Below, piece by piece: positions 52,540-63,736 of a stretch of 64,000 nucleotides of DNA; the stretch's first letter is position 1; each line of letters begins with the position of its first letter. The position numbers and the translations under genes were made by a program. The notes below the pieces were generated by a model. That model made no database searches. It was not told where the DNA came from and worked only from the letters and a program-made list of their open reading frames with translations. The DNA is from Paralithodes platypus. Taxonomy: Eukaryota; Arthropoda; Malacostraca; Decapoda; Lithodidae. The stretch is taken from NCBI GenBank assembly GCA_032716605.1, contig CM064539.1:1156590-1220589 (forward strand), given 5' to 3'.

Positions 52540-53440
52540 CATCACCACTGTTTATATTATCACCACCACCACCACCACTATTGTTTATATTATCACCACC
52601 ACCACCACCACCACTACTGTCTATATTATCACCACCACCACCACCACTACTGTCTATATTATCACCACCACCACTATTGTCTATATTATCACCACCACCA
52701 CCACCACCACCACTATTGTCTATATTATCACCACCACCACCACTATTGTCTATATTATCACCACCACCACCACCACCACTATTGTCTATATTATCACCAC
52801 CACCACCACTATTGTCTATATTATCACCACCACCACCACCACCACTATTGTCTATATTATCACCACCACCACCACCACCACTATTGTCTATATTATCACC
52901 ACCACCACCACCACTATTGTCTATATTATCACCACCACCACCACCACTATTGTCTATATTATCACCACCACCACTACCACTATTGTCTATATTATCACCA
53001 CCACCACCACCACTATTGTCTATATTATCACCACCACCACTACCACTATTGTCTATATTATCACCCACCACCACACCTATTGATATATCACCACCACCAC
53101 ACCACCACTACTGTCTATATTATCACCACCACCACCACTACTGTCTATATTATCACCACCACCACCACCACTATTGTCTATATTATCACCACCACCACCA
53201 CCACTATTGTCTATATTATCACCACCACCACCACCACTATTATCACCACCACCACTATATATATCACCACCACCACCACCACTACTGTCTATATTATCAC
53301 CACCACCACCACCACTATTGTCTATATTATCACCACCACCACTATTGTCTATATTATCACCACCACAACTATATTATCACCACCACCACCACCACTATTA
53401 TCTATATTATCACCACCACTACCACCACCAATACCGGTAC
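52540..53440 (+). repeat. (CAC)n minisatellite, unit about 31-43 bp
   Basis: About 26 units of CTATTGTCTATATTATCACC followed by four to seven CAC triplets. The 450-codon plus frame and the 198-codon minus frame (GGGGDNIDNSG repeats) are repeat artefacts. Confidence 0.96.
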
Positions 53441-53486
53441 ATGTCACCATCCATTATCAACCAGACCTTATCGTTGTGGCAAGGTG

Positions 53487-53706
53487 TACAGTCGCGCTAA
53501 TAAGTTATGTCACAGCTGTCATTTCGTTTTACTTGCTCTGTGCTGTATTAATGTCTGTCAGATGTTGAATAGAGTGGGTAAGTGTAGGAACATGTTTGTA
53601 TAGGCTATTTCACTCGATATGAAGAAATGAAGCTTAGATATTGCTGATACCAACTAATGATCAAAACATACTTGGTGCCGAGACATCACTTATTAGAGCG
53701 ACTGTA
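53487..53706 (+). mobile_element. TA-flanked MITE J, reference copy
   Basis: TACAGTCGCGCTAATAAGTT and the inverse CACTTATTAGAGCGACTGTA (about 25-bp arms). 220 bp, with one copy of the segment amplified at 60964-61989. Confidence 0.9.
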
Positions 53707-53795
53707 CTCAGGCTCATTCCCCATTATTAGGCTATTGTTTTATTGGATTTATTAAGGTAATTTTTAAACATCTCTTGGTTGAATAAAGCAAAGTT

Positions 53796-53899
<104 letters not shown>

Positions 53900-53924
53900 C
53901 AAGGGGACAGCGGGAATATTGATC

Positions 53925-54430
53925 ACACTCACCCACACGCATACGCACGCACCATACGCACATACACATGCACCATACGCACAGACTCACCCACATACGC
54001 ACACTCACCCACACGCACACACACACGCGCCATAAGCACGTACGCACCATAAGCACGTACGCACCATAAGCACGTACGCACCATAAGCATGTACGCACCA
54101 TACGTACGTACGCACCATAAGCACGTACGCATCATAAGCACGTACGCACCATAAGGGCGGTGCGCTCTTCGGTGCCACTAGCAAGAGTGGCGAACTCCAC
54201 ATAGCTGAACATAGGTAGGTACGCACGTACGCACCATAAGCACGTACGCACGTACGCACCATAAGCACGTACGCACCATAAGCACGTACTCACCATAAGT
54301 ACGTACGCACCATAAGCACGTACGCACCATAAGTACGTACGCACCATAAGCACGTACGCACCATACGCTCACACGCACATACTCACCTACACGCACCTTA
54401 CGCATACACACACACGCACCATACGCTCAG
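53925..54430 (+). repeat. Minisatellite, ~17-bp unit (CGTACGCACCATAAGCA)
   Basis: About 20 units, mixed with CACGCACAC-type variants. A unique 50-bp stretch at 54150-54210 interrupts the array. Confidence 0.92.
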
Positions 54431-54478
54431 GGGGGATTGACACACAAATACACATACAGGTACGCGGACACTGGGATG

Positions 54479-54480
<2 letters not shown>

Positions 54481-54539
<59 letters not shown>

Positions 54540-54607
54540 CATCGTTAGGTTTGTGTGGTCAGTGTATCTTTTGTACGGTAAATATCTCTCTCTCTCTCTC
54601 TCTCTCT
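54481..54607 (+). repeat. (TC)n microsatellites
   Basis: 54481-54537 and 54583-54607. Confidence 0.97.
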
Positions 54608-54652
54608 AACAATTGTATATTCCACTCCTCTGTGAGACACATATAGGCCTAC

Positions 54653-54866
54653 TATAGTCTATTCGCTGTAAGTAGGCGAGAAATCATGACCTCTATCCTC
54701 TGTAACTAAAAAACGACTAGAGTAATCGAGCAAATATGTCTACCATTTGGGAAGAGTCAGTCAAGGAATAGCTGTGGAAATGTACAGCCCATTTGTTCCA
54801 GCCCTTTTTGAGTTACAGAGAGGATAGAGTGCATGATGGCTCGCCTACTTACAGCGAATAGACTAT
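54653..54866 (+). mobile_element. Fold-back MITE family F
   Basis: TATAGTCTATTCGCTGTAAG to CTTACAGCGAATAGACTATA, long inverted arms, 214 bp. Confidence 0.9.
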
Positions 54867-55020
54867 AGTTAACTAAAGCTGCTATCCCAGTCCATCGCTC
54901 TCCAACCTAAGGGCACTACCGGTACTGCAGTCCCTACCTTCCAGCCCACATAGCCTATCTATACCGGTACCCTACTATTGTTACTGTTGTTGCTTGCTTT
55001 CCTGTGTATTCTATCAAGTA
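54867..55020. other. Unassigned spacer
   Basis: No feature recognised. Confidence 0.5.
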
Positions 55021-55375
55021 AGCCTCTGATGGAAGGAGGGATGGAAGGAGAGAGGGATGGAGGACGAGAGAGGAAGGGAGGGAAGGAAGGAATGGGGGAG
55101 GCAACGAGGAAGGGAGGGAGGGAGGTAGGGAGGGATACAACGAGGAGGGAAGGAGGGAGGGATGGAAAGAGGGAAGGAGGGAAGGAGGGAGGTAGGGAAG
55201 GAGGGAAGGGGAAGGAGAGTAGGAGGAAGGGAGGGAAGGAGCAGAGAAGGAGGGAGGGAGGAAGGGAGAGAAGGAGGGAAGGAGAGGGAGGAAGGAGGAA
55301 AGAAGGGAGGAAGGGAGAGAAGGAGGGAAGGGGAAGGAGAGTAGGAGGAAGGGAGGGAAGGGAGGATAGACTGGA
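55021..55375 (+). repeat. GGGA/GGAA purine minisatellite
   Basis: GGAGGGAAGGAAGG-type repeats with a larger near-repeat (GGAAGGGGAAGGAGAGTAGG at about 55204 and 55327). Confidence 0.93.
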
Positions 55376-55499
55376 ACACAAAGGTAGCCTAGTACACACG
55401 ATCTCCACTCTGGAAATTTCCTTTTAGGCTTCTCACCGTTATTTCATGCCATATTTAGTACATTACCGGTTCCCGTTATTACTGTATATATACGGTACT

Positions 55500-55650
55500 G
55501 TTATATACCGGTATCTATCTATCTATCTATCTATCTATATGCTCAGGCCCAATCCCCACTTTTCATATTTTTTTTCTATTTTCTATGTTATTGTTTTGTT
55601 ATTTTTTTGTTTTAATCTATTTTTATTTGTTCATCTATTGCTATTTTTTT
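55500..55650 (+). repeat. (TATC)n and repeat M
   Basis: (TATC)n at 55512-55540, then GCTCAGGCCCAATCCCCACT and T-rich tail. The same junction occurs at 34223-34270 and, inverted, at 57190-57240. Confidence 0.8.
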
Positions 55651-55654
55651 TAGT

Positions 55655-55945
55655 TTTCTCCCTAGACCTCCATCAATCTTTAACCCGCCCCCCCCCCCCC
55701 CTTTCAAGATACATTTGTACATTTTGGGTAGAATAATGTTTCTCTTAAAATTACAGGCTCGCCTGGAAAAAATCGACACCTAAATGGCACGAATGGTCTT
55801 AAAATTGACAGAAATGAGGCGAGGGTTCTTAAAATCACCAAACTAATGGGGCAAGCGTCTTTAAATCTCACAAGCAATGGGGCTAAACATGAGGGAGAAA
55901 ATAGAGGTTCAGAAAAAAATCCTCCAGGTGGAAATCTCCCCTTAA
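55655..55945 (-). mobile_element. TTAA class 1 MITE, minus, internally deleted
   Basis: TCTCCCTAGACCTCCATCAA to GGTGGAAATCTCCCCTTAA. The GGCC hairpin and part of the GCGATAGC word are deleted. Confidence 0.8.
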
Positions 55946-56027
55946 ATGAATATATATATATATATATATATACGGTATAAGAAGGAATACGAGAAAATTT
56001 ATATGAAATAATAACATTATGTTTTTT

Positions 56028-56165
56028 CTCCACCAACCAACCAACTTCACCTCTAAACTCAATTAATGAAATCAACAAATACATGTGGCACTCCTCCCAG
56101 GACTCGAACCTAGGATACTCCCATCGAAATTCCGCGCACTCATGCATTATAAGCTATCAAGACAG
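56028..56165 (-). mobile_element. tRNA-derived SINE, family 2
   Basis: Minus strand: GATAGCTTATAATGCATGAG, TAGGTTCGAGTCCTGGG, body to GGTTGGTTGGTGGAG. Confidence 0.83.
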
Positions 56166-56169
56166 TTAG

Positions 56170-56502
56170 TTAAGGGGAGGTTTTTAGTTGATCCCCTAGA
56201 CTTCCATCAAGCTTAAAATTACTCCCCCTTGACCCCCTTTCAAGATAAATTTGTAAATTTTTCGGTAGAAAAATTTCCCGGCCGAAGGCCGGCTACTCTT
56301 AAATTACAGGCTCGCTATCGCTCGCCAGGATACAATCGACACCTAAATGGCACGAAAGGTCTTAAAATTGACAGAATGGGGCGTAAATTATAAAATCGCC
56401 AAACTAATGGGGCAAACGTCTTAAAATCTCAAAAGCAATGGGGCTAAACATGAGAGAGAAACGGGTCCCCAAAAAATCCCTCAAGTGGATATCTCCCCTT
56501 AA
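56170..56502 (-). mobile_element. TTAA class 1 MITE, minus, first of a three-element chain
   Basis: TTAAGGGGAGGTTTTTAGTT to AGTGGATATCTCCCCTTAA; core hairpins intact; TTAA 56499-56502 is shared with the next element. Confidence 0.92.
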
Positions 56503-56716
56503 GCCGGTATCACACAAGAGCTTTTATAGTCAACATTCCATGATCAACCTTTTTCTGGCAACATTTCTGGAATATTTTGCACTGGTATCGGAAACTAGAC
56601 TGATGACAGATGAATTTAGGCAACTGAATTGTCTTAAATGTTGACCAAATAAGCTGCCAGACCAGTGTTGAGCATAAATGTTAAGTGAAAAAGTGCTCGT
56701 GTGATACCGGCTTTAA
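56499..56716 (+). mobile_element. MITE family C, second of the chain
   Basis: TTAAGCCGGTATCACACAAG to CTCGTGTGATACCGGCTTTAA. Body matches 60711-60931 and, inverted, 4291-4508. Both TTAAs are shared with flanking class 1 elements. Confidence 0.9.
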
Positions 56717-57048
56717 GGGGAGATCTCCACTTGAGGGATTTTTTTCTTGACCCCTTTCTCCCTCATGTCTAGCCCCATTGCTTTTGACATTTTAAGATGT
56801 TCGCCCCATTAGTTTGGCGATTTTAAGAACTTTCACCCCATTTATGTCACTTTTAAGACCTTTCGTGCCATTTAGGTGTCGATTTTTTCCTGGCGAGCGA
56901 TAGCGAGCCTGTATTTAAAGAGGAACCGGCCTTCGGCCGAGACATTTTTCTACCGAAAAATTTACAAATTTATCTTGAAAGGGGGTCAAGGGGGTGACAT
57001 TTTAAGATTACTGGAGGAGTAGGAAACAAACTAAAAACCTCCCCTTAA
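56713..57048 (+). mobile_element. TTAA class 1 MITE, third of the chain
   Basis: TTAAGGGGAGATCTCCACTT to AAACCTCCCCTTAA; core hairpins CCGGCCTTCGGCCG and TTTTTCTACCGAAAAA. Confidence 0.92.
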
Positions 57049-57049
57049 G

Positions 57050-57064
57050 AACTATTATTATTAC

Positions 57065-57095
<31 letters not shown>

Positions 57096-57298
57096 GTTAT
57101 TATTATCATCATTATTATTCCCTGTTCTTGCTCTGTCTTGAGTCGGCCGCCCCCAAGAAAAAAGGGAAAACAAAAATAATAAAATAGAAAATAAAAATAC
57201 AAAAAATGGGGATTGGGCCTGAGCATATAGATAGATAGATAGATAGACAGATAGATAGACAATGTTCAATACAAAAAATGGGGATTGGGCCTGAGCAT

Positions 57299-57331
<33 letters not shown>

Positions 57332-57370
57332 CAATGTCCAATACAAAAAATGGGGATTGGGCCTGAACAT

Positions 57371-57443
<73 letters not shown>

Positions 57444-57480
57444 GATAGATAGATAGATAGATATACAATGGTCTATAAAG
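57050..57480. repeat. (ATT)n, repeat M and (GATA)n, triplicated
   Basis: (TTA)n at 57054-57115. Repeat M inverse (CCTGTTCTTGCTCTGTCTTG...GGGGATTGGGCCTGAGCATA), then (GATA)n. The short unit CAATACAAAAAATGGGGATT...GCATATAGATAGATA is present three times to 57470. Confidence 0.88.
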
Positions 57481-57780
57481 ATTAAAAAAGAATGGACTAG
57501 GCTTTCGTGAGACACCTATAGAAGACGCCACCACCATCTGCGGTATAGAAGAACTGTTAATCCCATCATCCGGGAGGGCCCTTGTGTTGTCAGGACCCCT
57601 TTCTCCCTCATGTTTACCATATTAGTTTAAGGATTTGAAGACGTTCGGCCCATTAGTTTGGCAATTTTATTACCTTTCGCCCCATTTCAATTTCAAATTT
57701 GATTTGATTTTCTTTATGATTTTGACAGCAGGATAAATGTGTACATTTTTCTATCGAAAAATGTCTCCGGATTTCTTCAT
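57481..57780 (+). mobile_element. Decayed TTAA class 1 element
   Basis: 57592-57775 retains GACCCCTTTCTCCCTCATGT, AAGACGTTCGGCCCATTAGT and the TTTTTCTATCGAAAAA hairpin. Both termini are lost. Confidence 0.65.
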
Positions 57781-58214
57781 ACAATGCACACACACATACA
57801 CCCCCCCCCCCCCTCCCCCCCACCCACACCCACACACATACACTTTAAAGCCCAGGCCACCAAGGTCAAGGCTTGGTCACACATCACCACAGGCCACAGC
57901 AAAGAAAATGTAACATCAGGTCTGCTAAACGAAACAAATATATATACAAAATAATATAAAACACAAACAAATCCACCCCCACACACATACAAACACCCAC
58001 CCACCCCACCCACCAACACACACACACATCCACCCACACATACAAACACCCACCCACACATACAAACACCCACCCACACACACACATCCACCCACACACA
58101 CACACCCACACCCACCCACACACACACCCACATACGCTCACACCCACACAAACACCCACCCACCCACACCCCCCCATCCACCCACCCACACACACACAAA
58201 CCCTCACACACACT
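57781..58214 (+). repeat. CCCACACA minisatellite
   Basis: CACACCCACCCACACATACA-type repeats flanking a short unique part at 57845-57970 that holds CACCACAGGCCACAGCAAAG, echoed at 58568. Confidence 0.9.
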
Positions 58215-58561
58215 TTAAGGGGAGGTTTTTAGTGTGTTCCCTAGATTTCCATCAAGCTTAACATTACAGCCCCTAGACCCCCTTTCAAGATAAATTAGTA
58301 CATTTTTCGGTAGAAAAATTTCCCGGCCGAAGGCCGGTTCCTCTTAAATTACAGGATCGCTATCGCTCGCCAGGAAAAAAATCGACACCTAAATGGCACG
58401 AAAAGTCTTAAAATTGACATAAATGGGGAGAAAGTTCTTAAAATCGCCAAACTAATGGGGCGAACGTCTTCTAATATCAAAAGCAATGGGGCTATAACCA
58501 TGAGGGAGATTAGGGGTCAAGACAAAACAAAAAAATCCCTCAAGTGGAAATCTCCCCTTAA
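58215..58561 (-). mobile_element. TTAA class 1 MITE, minus
   Basis: TTAAGGGGAGGTTTTTAGTG to AGTGGAAATCTCCCCTTAA; core hairpins intact. Confidence 0.92.
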
Positions 58562-58676
58562 ACCCAGACCACAGCAAAGAAAATGTAACCTCCGCTAGAC
58601 TACTAAACGAAACTAGAAATTATTATCAAATATAATATAGATAGATAGATAGATAGATAATATACCCTAGTTCACT

Positions 58677-59138
58677 TTAAGGGCAGATGGCTCGCTGTTC
58701 CGTTCACCCCATCTCCCTCATATTTAGCCCCATTATTATTATTAGCCTATTCAGATTTTAAGACATTCGCCCCATTAGTTTGGTGATTTTAAGACCTTCC
58801 GCCCCCCCCCCCCCCCCACATTTCTTTGTTAATATTAAAACTTTTCGTGTCATTTAGGTGTCTATTTTTTCCTGGCGAGCGATAGCGAGCCTGTAATTTA
58901 AGAGGAACCGGCCTTCGGCCAGGACATTTTTATATAAAAAAATGCACAAATTTATTTTGAAGGAGGTGGGGGGGGGGGGATGACCTGCTTGTTTTCTCTC
59001 CTTTTCTCTCTTTCTCTGGCTTGAAGGAGGGTCTTGGGCGGGTGTTTTTATAAGATTCATGGAGGTCTAGGGAGAAAGCTTTAAAAAAATATATATATAT
59101 TCACAAATGATCAAATAAATACGGCCATCCCCCCTTAA
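58677..59138 (+). mobile_element. TTAA class 1 element, long variant
   Basis: TTAAGGGCAGATGGCTCGCT to ACGGCCATCCCCCCTTAA (GGGGGGATGG subfamily end). It contains extra sequence, including poly-C and poly-G runs and TTTTCTCTCTTTCTCTGGCT from class 2. Confidence 0.8.
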
Positions 59139-59470
59139 GGGGAGGTTTTTAGTTTGGTCTCTAGATATCCTTCAAGCTTAAGATTACACCCCCTTGAGCC
59201 CCTTTCAAGATAAATTTGTACATTTTTCGGTAGAAAAATGTCCCGGCTGAAAGCCGGTTCCTCTTAAATTACAGGCTCGCTTTCGCTCGCCAGGATAAAA
59301 TCGACACCTAAATAGCACGAAAGGTCTTAAAATTGACAGAAATGGGTTGAAAGTTTTTCAAATCGTCAAAATAATGGGGCGAACGTCTTAACATTAGGAA
59401 AACAATGGGGCTAAACATGAGGGAGAAAGGAGTCAAGAAAAAAATCCCTCAAGTGGACATCTCCCCTTAA
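59135..59470 (-). mobile_element. TTAA class 1 MITE, minus, sharing TTAA
   Basis: Starts at the TTAA ending the previous element and ends AGTGGACATCTCCCCTTAA. The core hairpin, read in class orientation, is CCGGCTTTCAGCCGG, a paired substitution relative to the usual GGCC/GGCC stem. Confidence 0.92.
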
Positions 59471-59499
59471 GTAAATAAATATACAAATATATAAATATA

Positions 59500-59684
59500 T
59501 ATTTCTCCATACAATGCTGGCTCGCTATCGCTCGCCAGGAAGAAACCGACACCTGGATGGGGATAAACATCTCAAAACAGTTGGCTGAATGGGGCCGAAT
59601 GGATACAAGGCAGGGAAAGAGAGAAAAGGAGAGAAAGATAAAAAAAAAAAAAAAAAAAAAAAAAAAATGACCCCCCCCCCTTAA
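59500..59684 (-). mobile_element. Half of a class 2 fold-back element
   Basis: GGCTCGCTATCGCTCGCCAG, CACCTGGATGGGGATAAACA, GGCCGAATGGATACAAGG, poly-A, poly-C and TTAA. The matching left arm is absent. Confidence 0.75.
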
Positions 59685-60110
59685 ACTCTTCCTCCCTCCC
59701 ATCCTTCCCAGCGGTAAGAGGGGATATATACGTATATACATATATATACCGGTATATATATATACCGGTATATATATTTATTATCCTTAGTTCCCATGAC
59801 CTCCATCAAGCTTTAAAAAAAATAAAAAAAAAAAAATAAAAAAAAAAAAACACACACACACACACGCGCGCGCGCGCGCGATCCCTCTTCTAGATAAATT
59901 TGTAAGATTTTCGGTAGAAGAATGTCCCGGCCGAAGACTGGTTCCTCCTAAATTACTATCGCTCGCCAGTAAAACATAGACACCCAACTGGCACAAAAGG
60001 TCTTAAAATGGTCATACTAATGGAGCGAACGTCTTAAAATCTCAAAAAAAAATAGGGCTAAACATGAGAAAGGGGTCCAGAAAAAAATAAAATCTCCCTT
60101 GAGAGCCAAG
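59685..60110 (-). mobile_element. TATA tract and decayed class 1 element
   Basis: (TA)n with ACCGGT at about 59730-59780, then the class 1 inverse: CATGACCTCCATCAAGCTTT, a poly-A/(CA)(CG) expansion, GTCCCGGCCGAAGACTGG, ACTATCGCTCGCCAG. The left terminus is missing. Confidence 0.72.
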
Positions 60111-60119
60111 GTCGCGGTC

Positions 60120-60197
<78 letters not shown>

Positions 60198-60235
60198 CGA
60201 GAGCGAGAGAGAGAGAGAGCGAGAGAGAGAGCCTT
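60120..60235 (+). repeat. (GA)n microsatellite
   Basis: GT then GA repeats with GAGC interruptions. Confidence 0.97.
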
Positions 60236-60316
60236 CTGAATCTGAATAAAATCCTCTCAACATAGATACCGTAGCCAGAGCATCCCATACAAAAGGCGGC
60301 ACCGGTAGTAAAGGGG

Positions 60317-60652
60317 TTCAGGGGAGATTTCCACTTGAGGGATTTTTGTCTTGACTCCTTTCTCCCTCATCTTTAGCCCCATTGCTTTTCTAATTTTAAG
60401 ACGTTCGCCCCATTATTTTCACGATTTTAAGAACCTTCGACCCATTTCTGTCAATTTTAAGACCTTTCGTGCCATTTAGGTGTCGATTTTATCCTGGCGA
60501 GCGACAGCGAGCCTGTAATTTAAGAGGAACCGGCTTTGAGCCGGGACATTTTTCTACCGAAAAATGTACAAATTTATCTTGAAAGGGGCTCAAGGGGGTG
60601 TAATCTTAAGCTTGATGGATATCCAGAGACCAAACTAAAAACCTCCCCTTAA
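60317..60652 (+). mobile_element. TTAA class 1 MITE
   Basis: Left TTCAGGGGAGATTTCCACTT (TTAA mutated to TTCA), right AAACCTCCCCTTAA. Core hairpin CCGGCTTTGAGCCGG with the paired change. Confidence 0.9.
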
Positions 60653-60710
60653 GGTTCCCACGGGTTCATTAATAGTGTATGAGTTTCCCGTTATCGTACC
60701 TTTGTGTATG

Positions 60711-60931
60711 CTAAAGCCGGTATCACACGAGAGCTTTTATAGTCAACATTCCATGATCAACATTTTTCTGGCAACATTTCTGTGGAGTATTTTGTCTTGG
60801 TATCGGAAACTAGACCGATGGTAGATGCATTTAGGCGACCGAAATAATCTAAATGTTGACCTCATAAGCTGCCAGACCAGTGTTAAGGATAAATGTTGAG
60901 GGAAAAAGCGCTCGTGTTGATACCGGCTTAA
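60711..60931 (+). mobile_element. MITE family C
   Basis: CTAAAGCCGGTATCACACGA to TGTTGATACCGGCTTAA, 221 bp. Confidence 0.87.
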
Positions 60932-60963
60932 GGGGTGGGGGTGTGGGGGGGGGGGGGGTTCTG

Positions 60964-61989
60964 TACGGTCGCGCTAATAAGTCATGTACCAGCTGTCCTT
61001 ACGTTTGGCTCGCTCTGTGCTGTATTCACGTCTGTCAGATGTTGAATAGGGTGGATAAGTGTAGGAACATGTTGGTATATCTCACTCAAGCTAATAAGTC
61101 ATGTCCCAGCTATCATTACGTTTGGCTCGCTCTGTGCTGTATTAATGTCTGTCAGATGTTGAATAGGGTGGGTAAGTGTAGGAACATGTTGGTATATCTC
61201 ACTCAAGCTAATAAGTCATGTCCCAGCTGTCATTACGTTTGGCTCGCTCTGTGCTGTATTAATGTCTGTCAGATGTTGAATAGGGTGGATAAGTGTAGGA
61301 ACATGTTGGTATATCTCACTCAAGCTAATAAGTCATGTCCCAGCTATCATTACGTTTGGCTCGCTCTGTGCTGTATTAATGTCTGTCAGATGTTGAATAG
61401 GGTGGGTAAGTGTAGGAATATGTTGGTATATTTCACTCAAGCTAATAAGTCATGTCCCAGCTGTCATTACGTTTGGCTTGGCAAGTTGCTGTATTAATGT
61501 CTGTCAGATGTTGAATAGGGTGGGTAAGTGTAGGAACATGTTGGTATGTCTCACTCAAGCTAATAAGTCATGTCCCAGCTGGCATTACGTTTGGCTTGGC
61601 AAGTTGCTGTATTAATGTCTGTCAGATGTTGAATAGGGTGGGTAAGTGTAGGAACATGTTGGTATATCTCACTCAAGCTACTAAGTCATGTCCCAGCTGT
61701 CATTACGTTTGGCTTGGCAAGTTGCTGTATTAATGTCTGTCAGATGTTGAATAGGGTGGGTAAGTGTAGGAACATGTTGGTATGTCTCACTCAAGCTAAT
61801 AAGTCATGTCCCAGCTTGGCTCGCTCTGTGCTGTATTCACGTCTGTCAGATGTTGAATAGGGTGGGTAAGTGTAGGAACATGTTGGTATATTTCACTTGA
61901 TATGAAGAAATAAAGCTTAGATATTGCAGATACCAATTATTGATCAAAACATACTTGGTGCCGAGACATCACCTATTAGGCCGACTGTA
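60964..61989 (+). mobile_element. MITE J whose interior is a ~117-bp tandem array (8 units)
   Basis: The outer ends are those of MITE J (TACGGTCGCGCTAATAAG; CACCTATTAGGCCGACTGTA). Between them, a unit from GCTAATAAGTCATGTCCCAG to GTTGGTATATCTCACTCAA is repeated eight times (starts near 60973, 61089, 61207, 61324, 61441, 61559, 61677, 61797). Units 5-7 carry TTGGCAAGTTGCTG instead of CTCGCTCTGTGCTG. The 39-codon period leaves one frame open, giving a spurious 205-codon ORF. Confidence 0.93.
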
Positions 61990-62225
61990 GGCTACACTTT
62001 TCTTCCACATGTCTAACCCCGTTGGTTTTAAGATTTAAAGACGCTTGTCCCATTAGTTTAGGCGATTTTAAGACTTTTCGCCCCATTTGTTTGTCAATAT
62101 TTTGATCTTACGTGCTATCTAGGTGTCAATTTATTTTTCCTGGCGAGTGATGGCGAGCATGAACTTTAGGAATAACCGGCTTGGGCTGGTACATTCTTAT
62201 ACCGAAAAATTAACAATTCTACAGT
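61990..62225 (+). mobile_element. Decayed TTAA class 1 element
   Basis: ACATGTCTAACCCCGTTGG, CTGGCGAGTGATGGCGAGC, AACCGGCTTGGGCTGG, ATACCGAAAAATTAAC; both ends lost. Confidence 0.7.
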
Positions 62226-62235
62226 ACTGGTATCT

Positions 62236-62306
<71 letters not shown>
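62236..62306 (+). repeat. (GA)n microsatellite
   Basis: About 34 GA units. Confidence 0.98.
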
Positions 62307-62308
<2 letters not shown>

Positions 62309-62319
62309 ATAACACAGAA

Positions 62320-62476
62320 AGGGTTAAGAGGATTCAGTTTATTATATTGTGTTCAGGGTTACCATTAACAGATAATATGCAGCTTAGGAAGAATCCATAT
62401 AAACGATACATTGGGAGAAATGTGTCCACTGATATTTTAAGCTAACTCCAACCTAAATAAAATCGCCCAAGCTAGT

Positions 62477-62480
<4 letters not shown>
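62320..62480 (+). mobile_element. Decayed MITE B
   Basis: AACAGATAATATGCAGCTTA, GGAAGAATCCATA and AATAAAATCGCCCAAGC are remnants of the family body. Confidence 0.5.
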
Positions 62481-62554
<74 letters not shown>

Positions 62555-62580
62555 GGTATATATATATACCAGTACCGGGT
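62479..62580 (+). repeat. (TA)n microsatellite
   Basis: More than 35 TA units ending in ACCGGTATATATATACC. Confidence 0.97.
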
Positions 62581-63030
62581 ACTTTGTAACTGTCATCTTA
62601 ATAAAAAAAAAAGTGTATGAGAAAAATAAATACTTTGGGGCTAAGTAGGCCTACGTACTTCCATTAACCCATGCCAAAGAGTGATTATTCCAAACCCAAA
62701 CAAATTCTCTAGTCGGTTTCAAAAGTACTAGCTACATCAAGGTCTAAGGTAGCTATATAGGCTATACTGTATAGGCTAGGCTAATGCTTGAGAAGAGAAA
62801 AATGAACTGCGGCACCGCGGTATACAATCACCACAAGGACTCGTGCACTAGACACAAGTCAGACATACCGGTACTGTACCGTACGGTCGGGGTTAATAAG
62901 TGTTGTCAGATATTTCACAAAGTTTCGGACACTGACTAATACTCTGAAGGATGAGCACTTTTCCCAGTAACTATAAAGATACCAATAACACTTCTTGAGC
63001 GAAAACCACTGGAATCTATGACAACATCTC
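62581..63030. other. Unassigned sequence
   Basis: No gene or known family seen. Confidence 0.5.
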
Positions 63031-63032
63031 GG

Positions 63033-63390
63033 GCCGTGGTGGTCAAGTGGTGAGCACGCTCGCGTGTGAATCTGAAAGACCCGGGATCGAATCCCTGCCA
63101 CGGCGGACATTTAGTGGGTGCGGTAGTACGTCCTAGCATGTTTCACATGCTTGCACCCAGTCAGGGGACATCCTGACGACGTATACAGACAAAACACACA
63201 TAACAAAGCCACTCCAACACCTTCCTCTCTCTCTCCAACACCCCTTCTCCCCTCTCAACACTCTTTTCTGAGCTAGTGCCGATAAAAATGGCATGTGCAG
63301 TCCTGTAAAGAGGTAAAGATATTAGCGGCGGATCCCCAGATCGACCGTGGTGATTGTCACCTAAACATCTACAAAACAAAACAAAACACT
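63033..63390 (+). mobile_element. SINE with tRNA-His-like head
   Basis: 63033-63104 is 72 nt with a perfect 7-bp acceptor stem (GCCGTGG/CCACGGC), an A box TGGTCAAGTGG, a B-box-like GGATCGAATCC and GTG at the anticodon position, which together resemble eukaryotic tRNA-His. The D and anticodon stems do not pair well, so it is not a working tRNA gene. A non-tRNA body follows (GTGGGTGCGGTAGTACGTCC, ACATCCTGACGACGTATACA), ending in AACAAAACAAAACAC. Confidence 0.75.
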
Positions 63391-63564
63391 TAATACCCCC
63401 GATTGTACATTCTCCCCAGTATCCCACACTTCTATAGGCTACCGTACGCTATTGGCAACCACAACCAGGTACTATTTGGATACTGATGAGAAGAAGCACA
63501 TTACTGACCGTTTGCACACACACATGGGGTGAAGGTAGGGACAGAACAAGATAACATAGGAGAG

Positions 63565-63645
63565 AAGAAAGAGAGAGAGAGAGGAAGCTGTTGTAGTGGC
63601 TTTGTTATGTGTGTTATTAGTCTGTATACGTCGTCGAGGTGAAAA

Positions 63646-63700
<55 letters not shown>
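63565..63700 (+). repeat. (GA)n microsatellites
   Basis: Short GA at 63569-63583 and about 25 GA units at 63645-63695. Confidence 0.95.
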
Positions 63701-63702
<2 letters not shown>

Positions 63703-63736
63703 ATTCATACAGCTGTCTAGTGTGATTTCCAACGAG

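Noticed and set aside
52251..53603. 450-codon plus ORF and 198-codon minus ORF
   Set aside because: Generated by the (CAC)n minisatellite; pure repeat peptides.
60880..61497. 205-codon ORF with 39-residue repeats
   Set aside because: The 117-bp satellite period keeps one frame open, but it begins in MITE C sequence and breaks when the unit length shifts.
63033..63104. Functional tRNA-His gene
   Set aside because: Acceptor stem and boxes fit, but the D and anticodon stems are mispaired and a SINE body follows directly.
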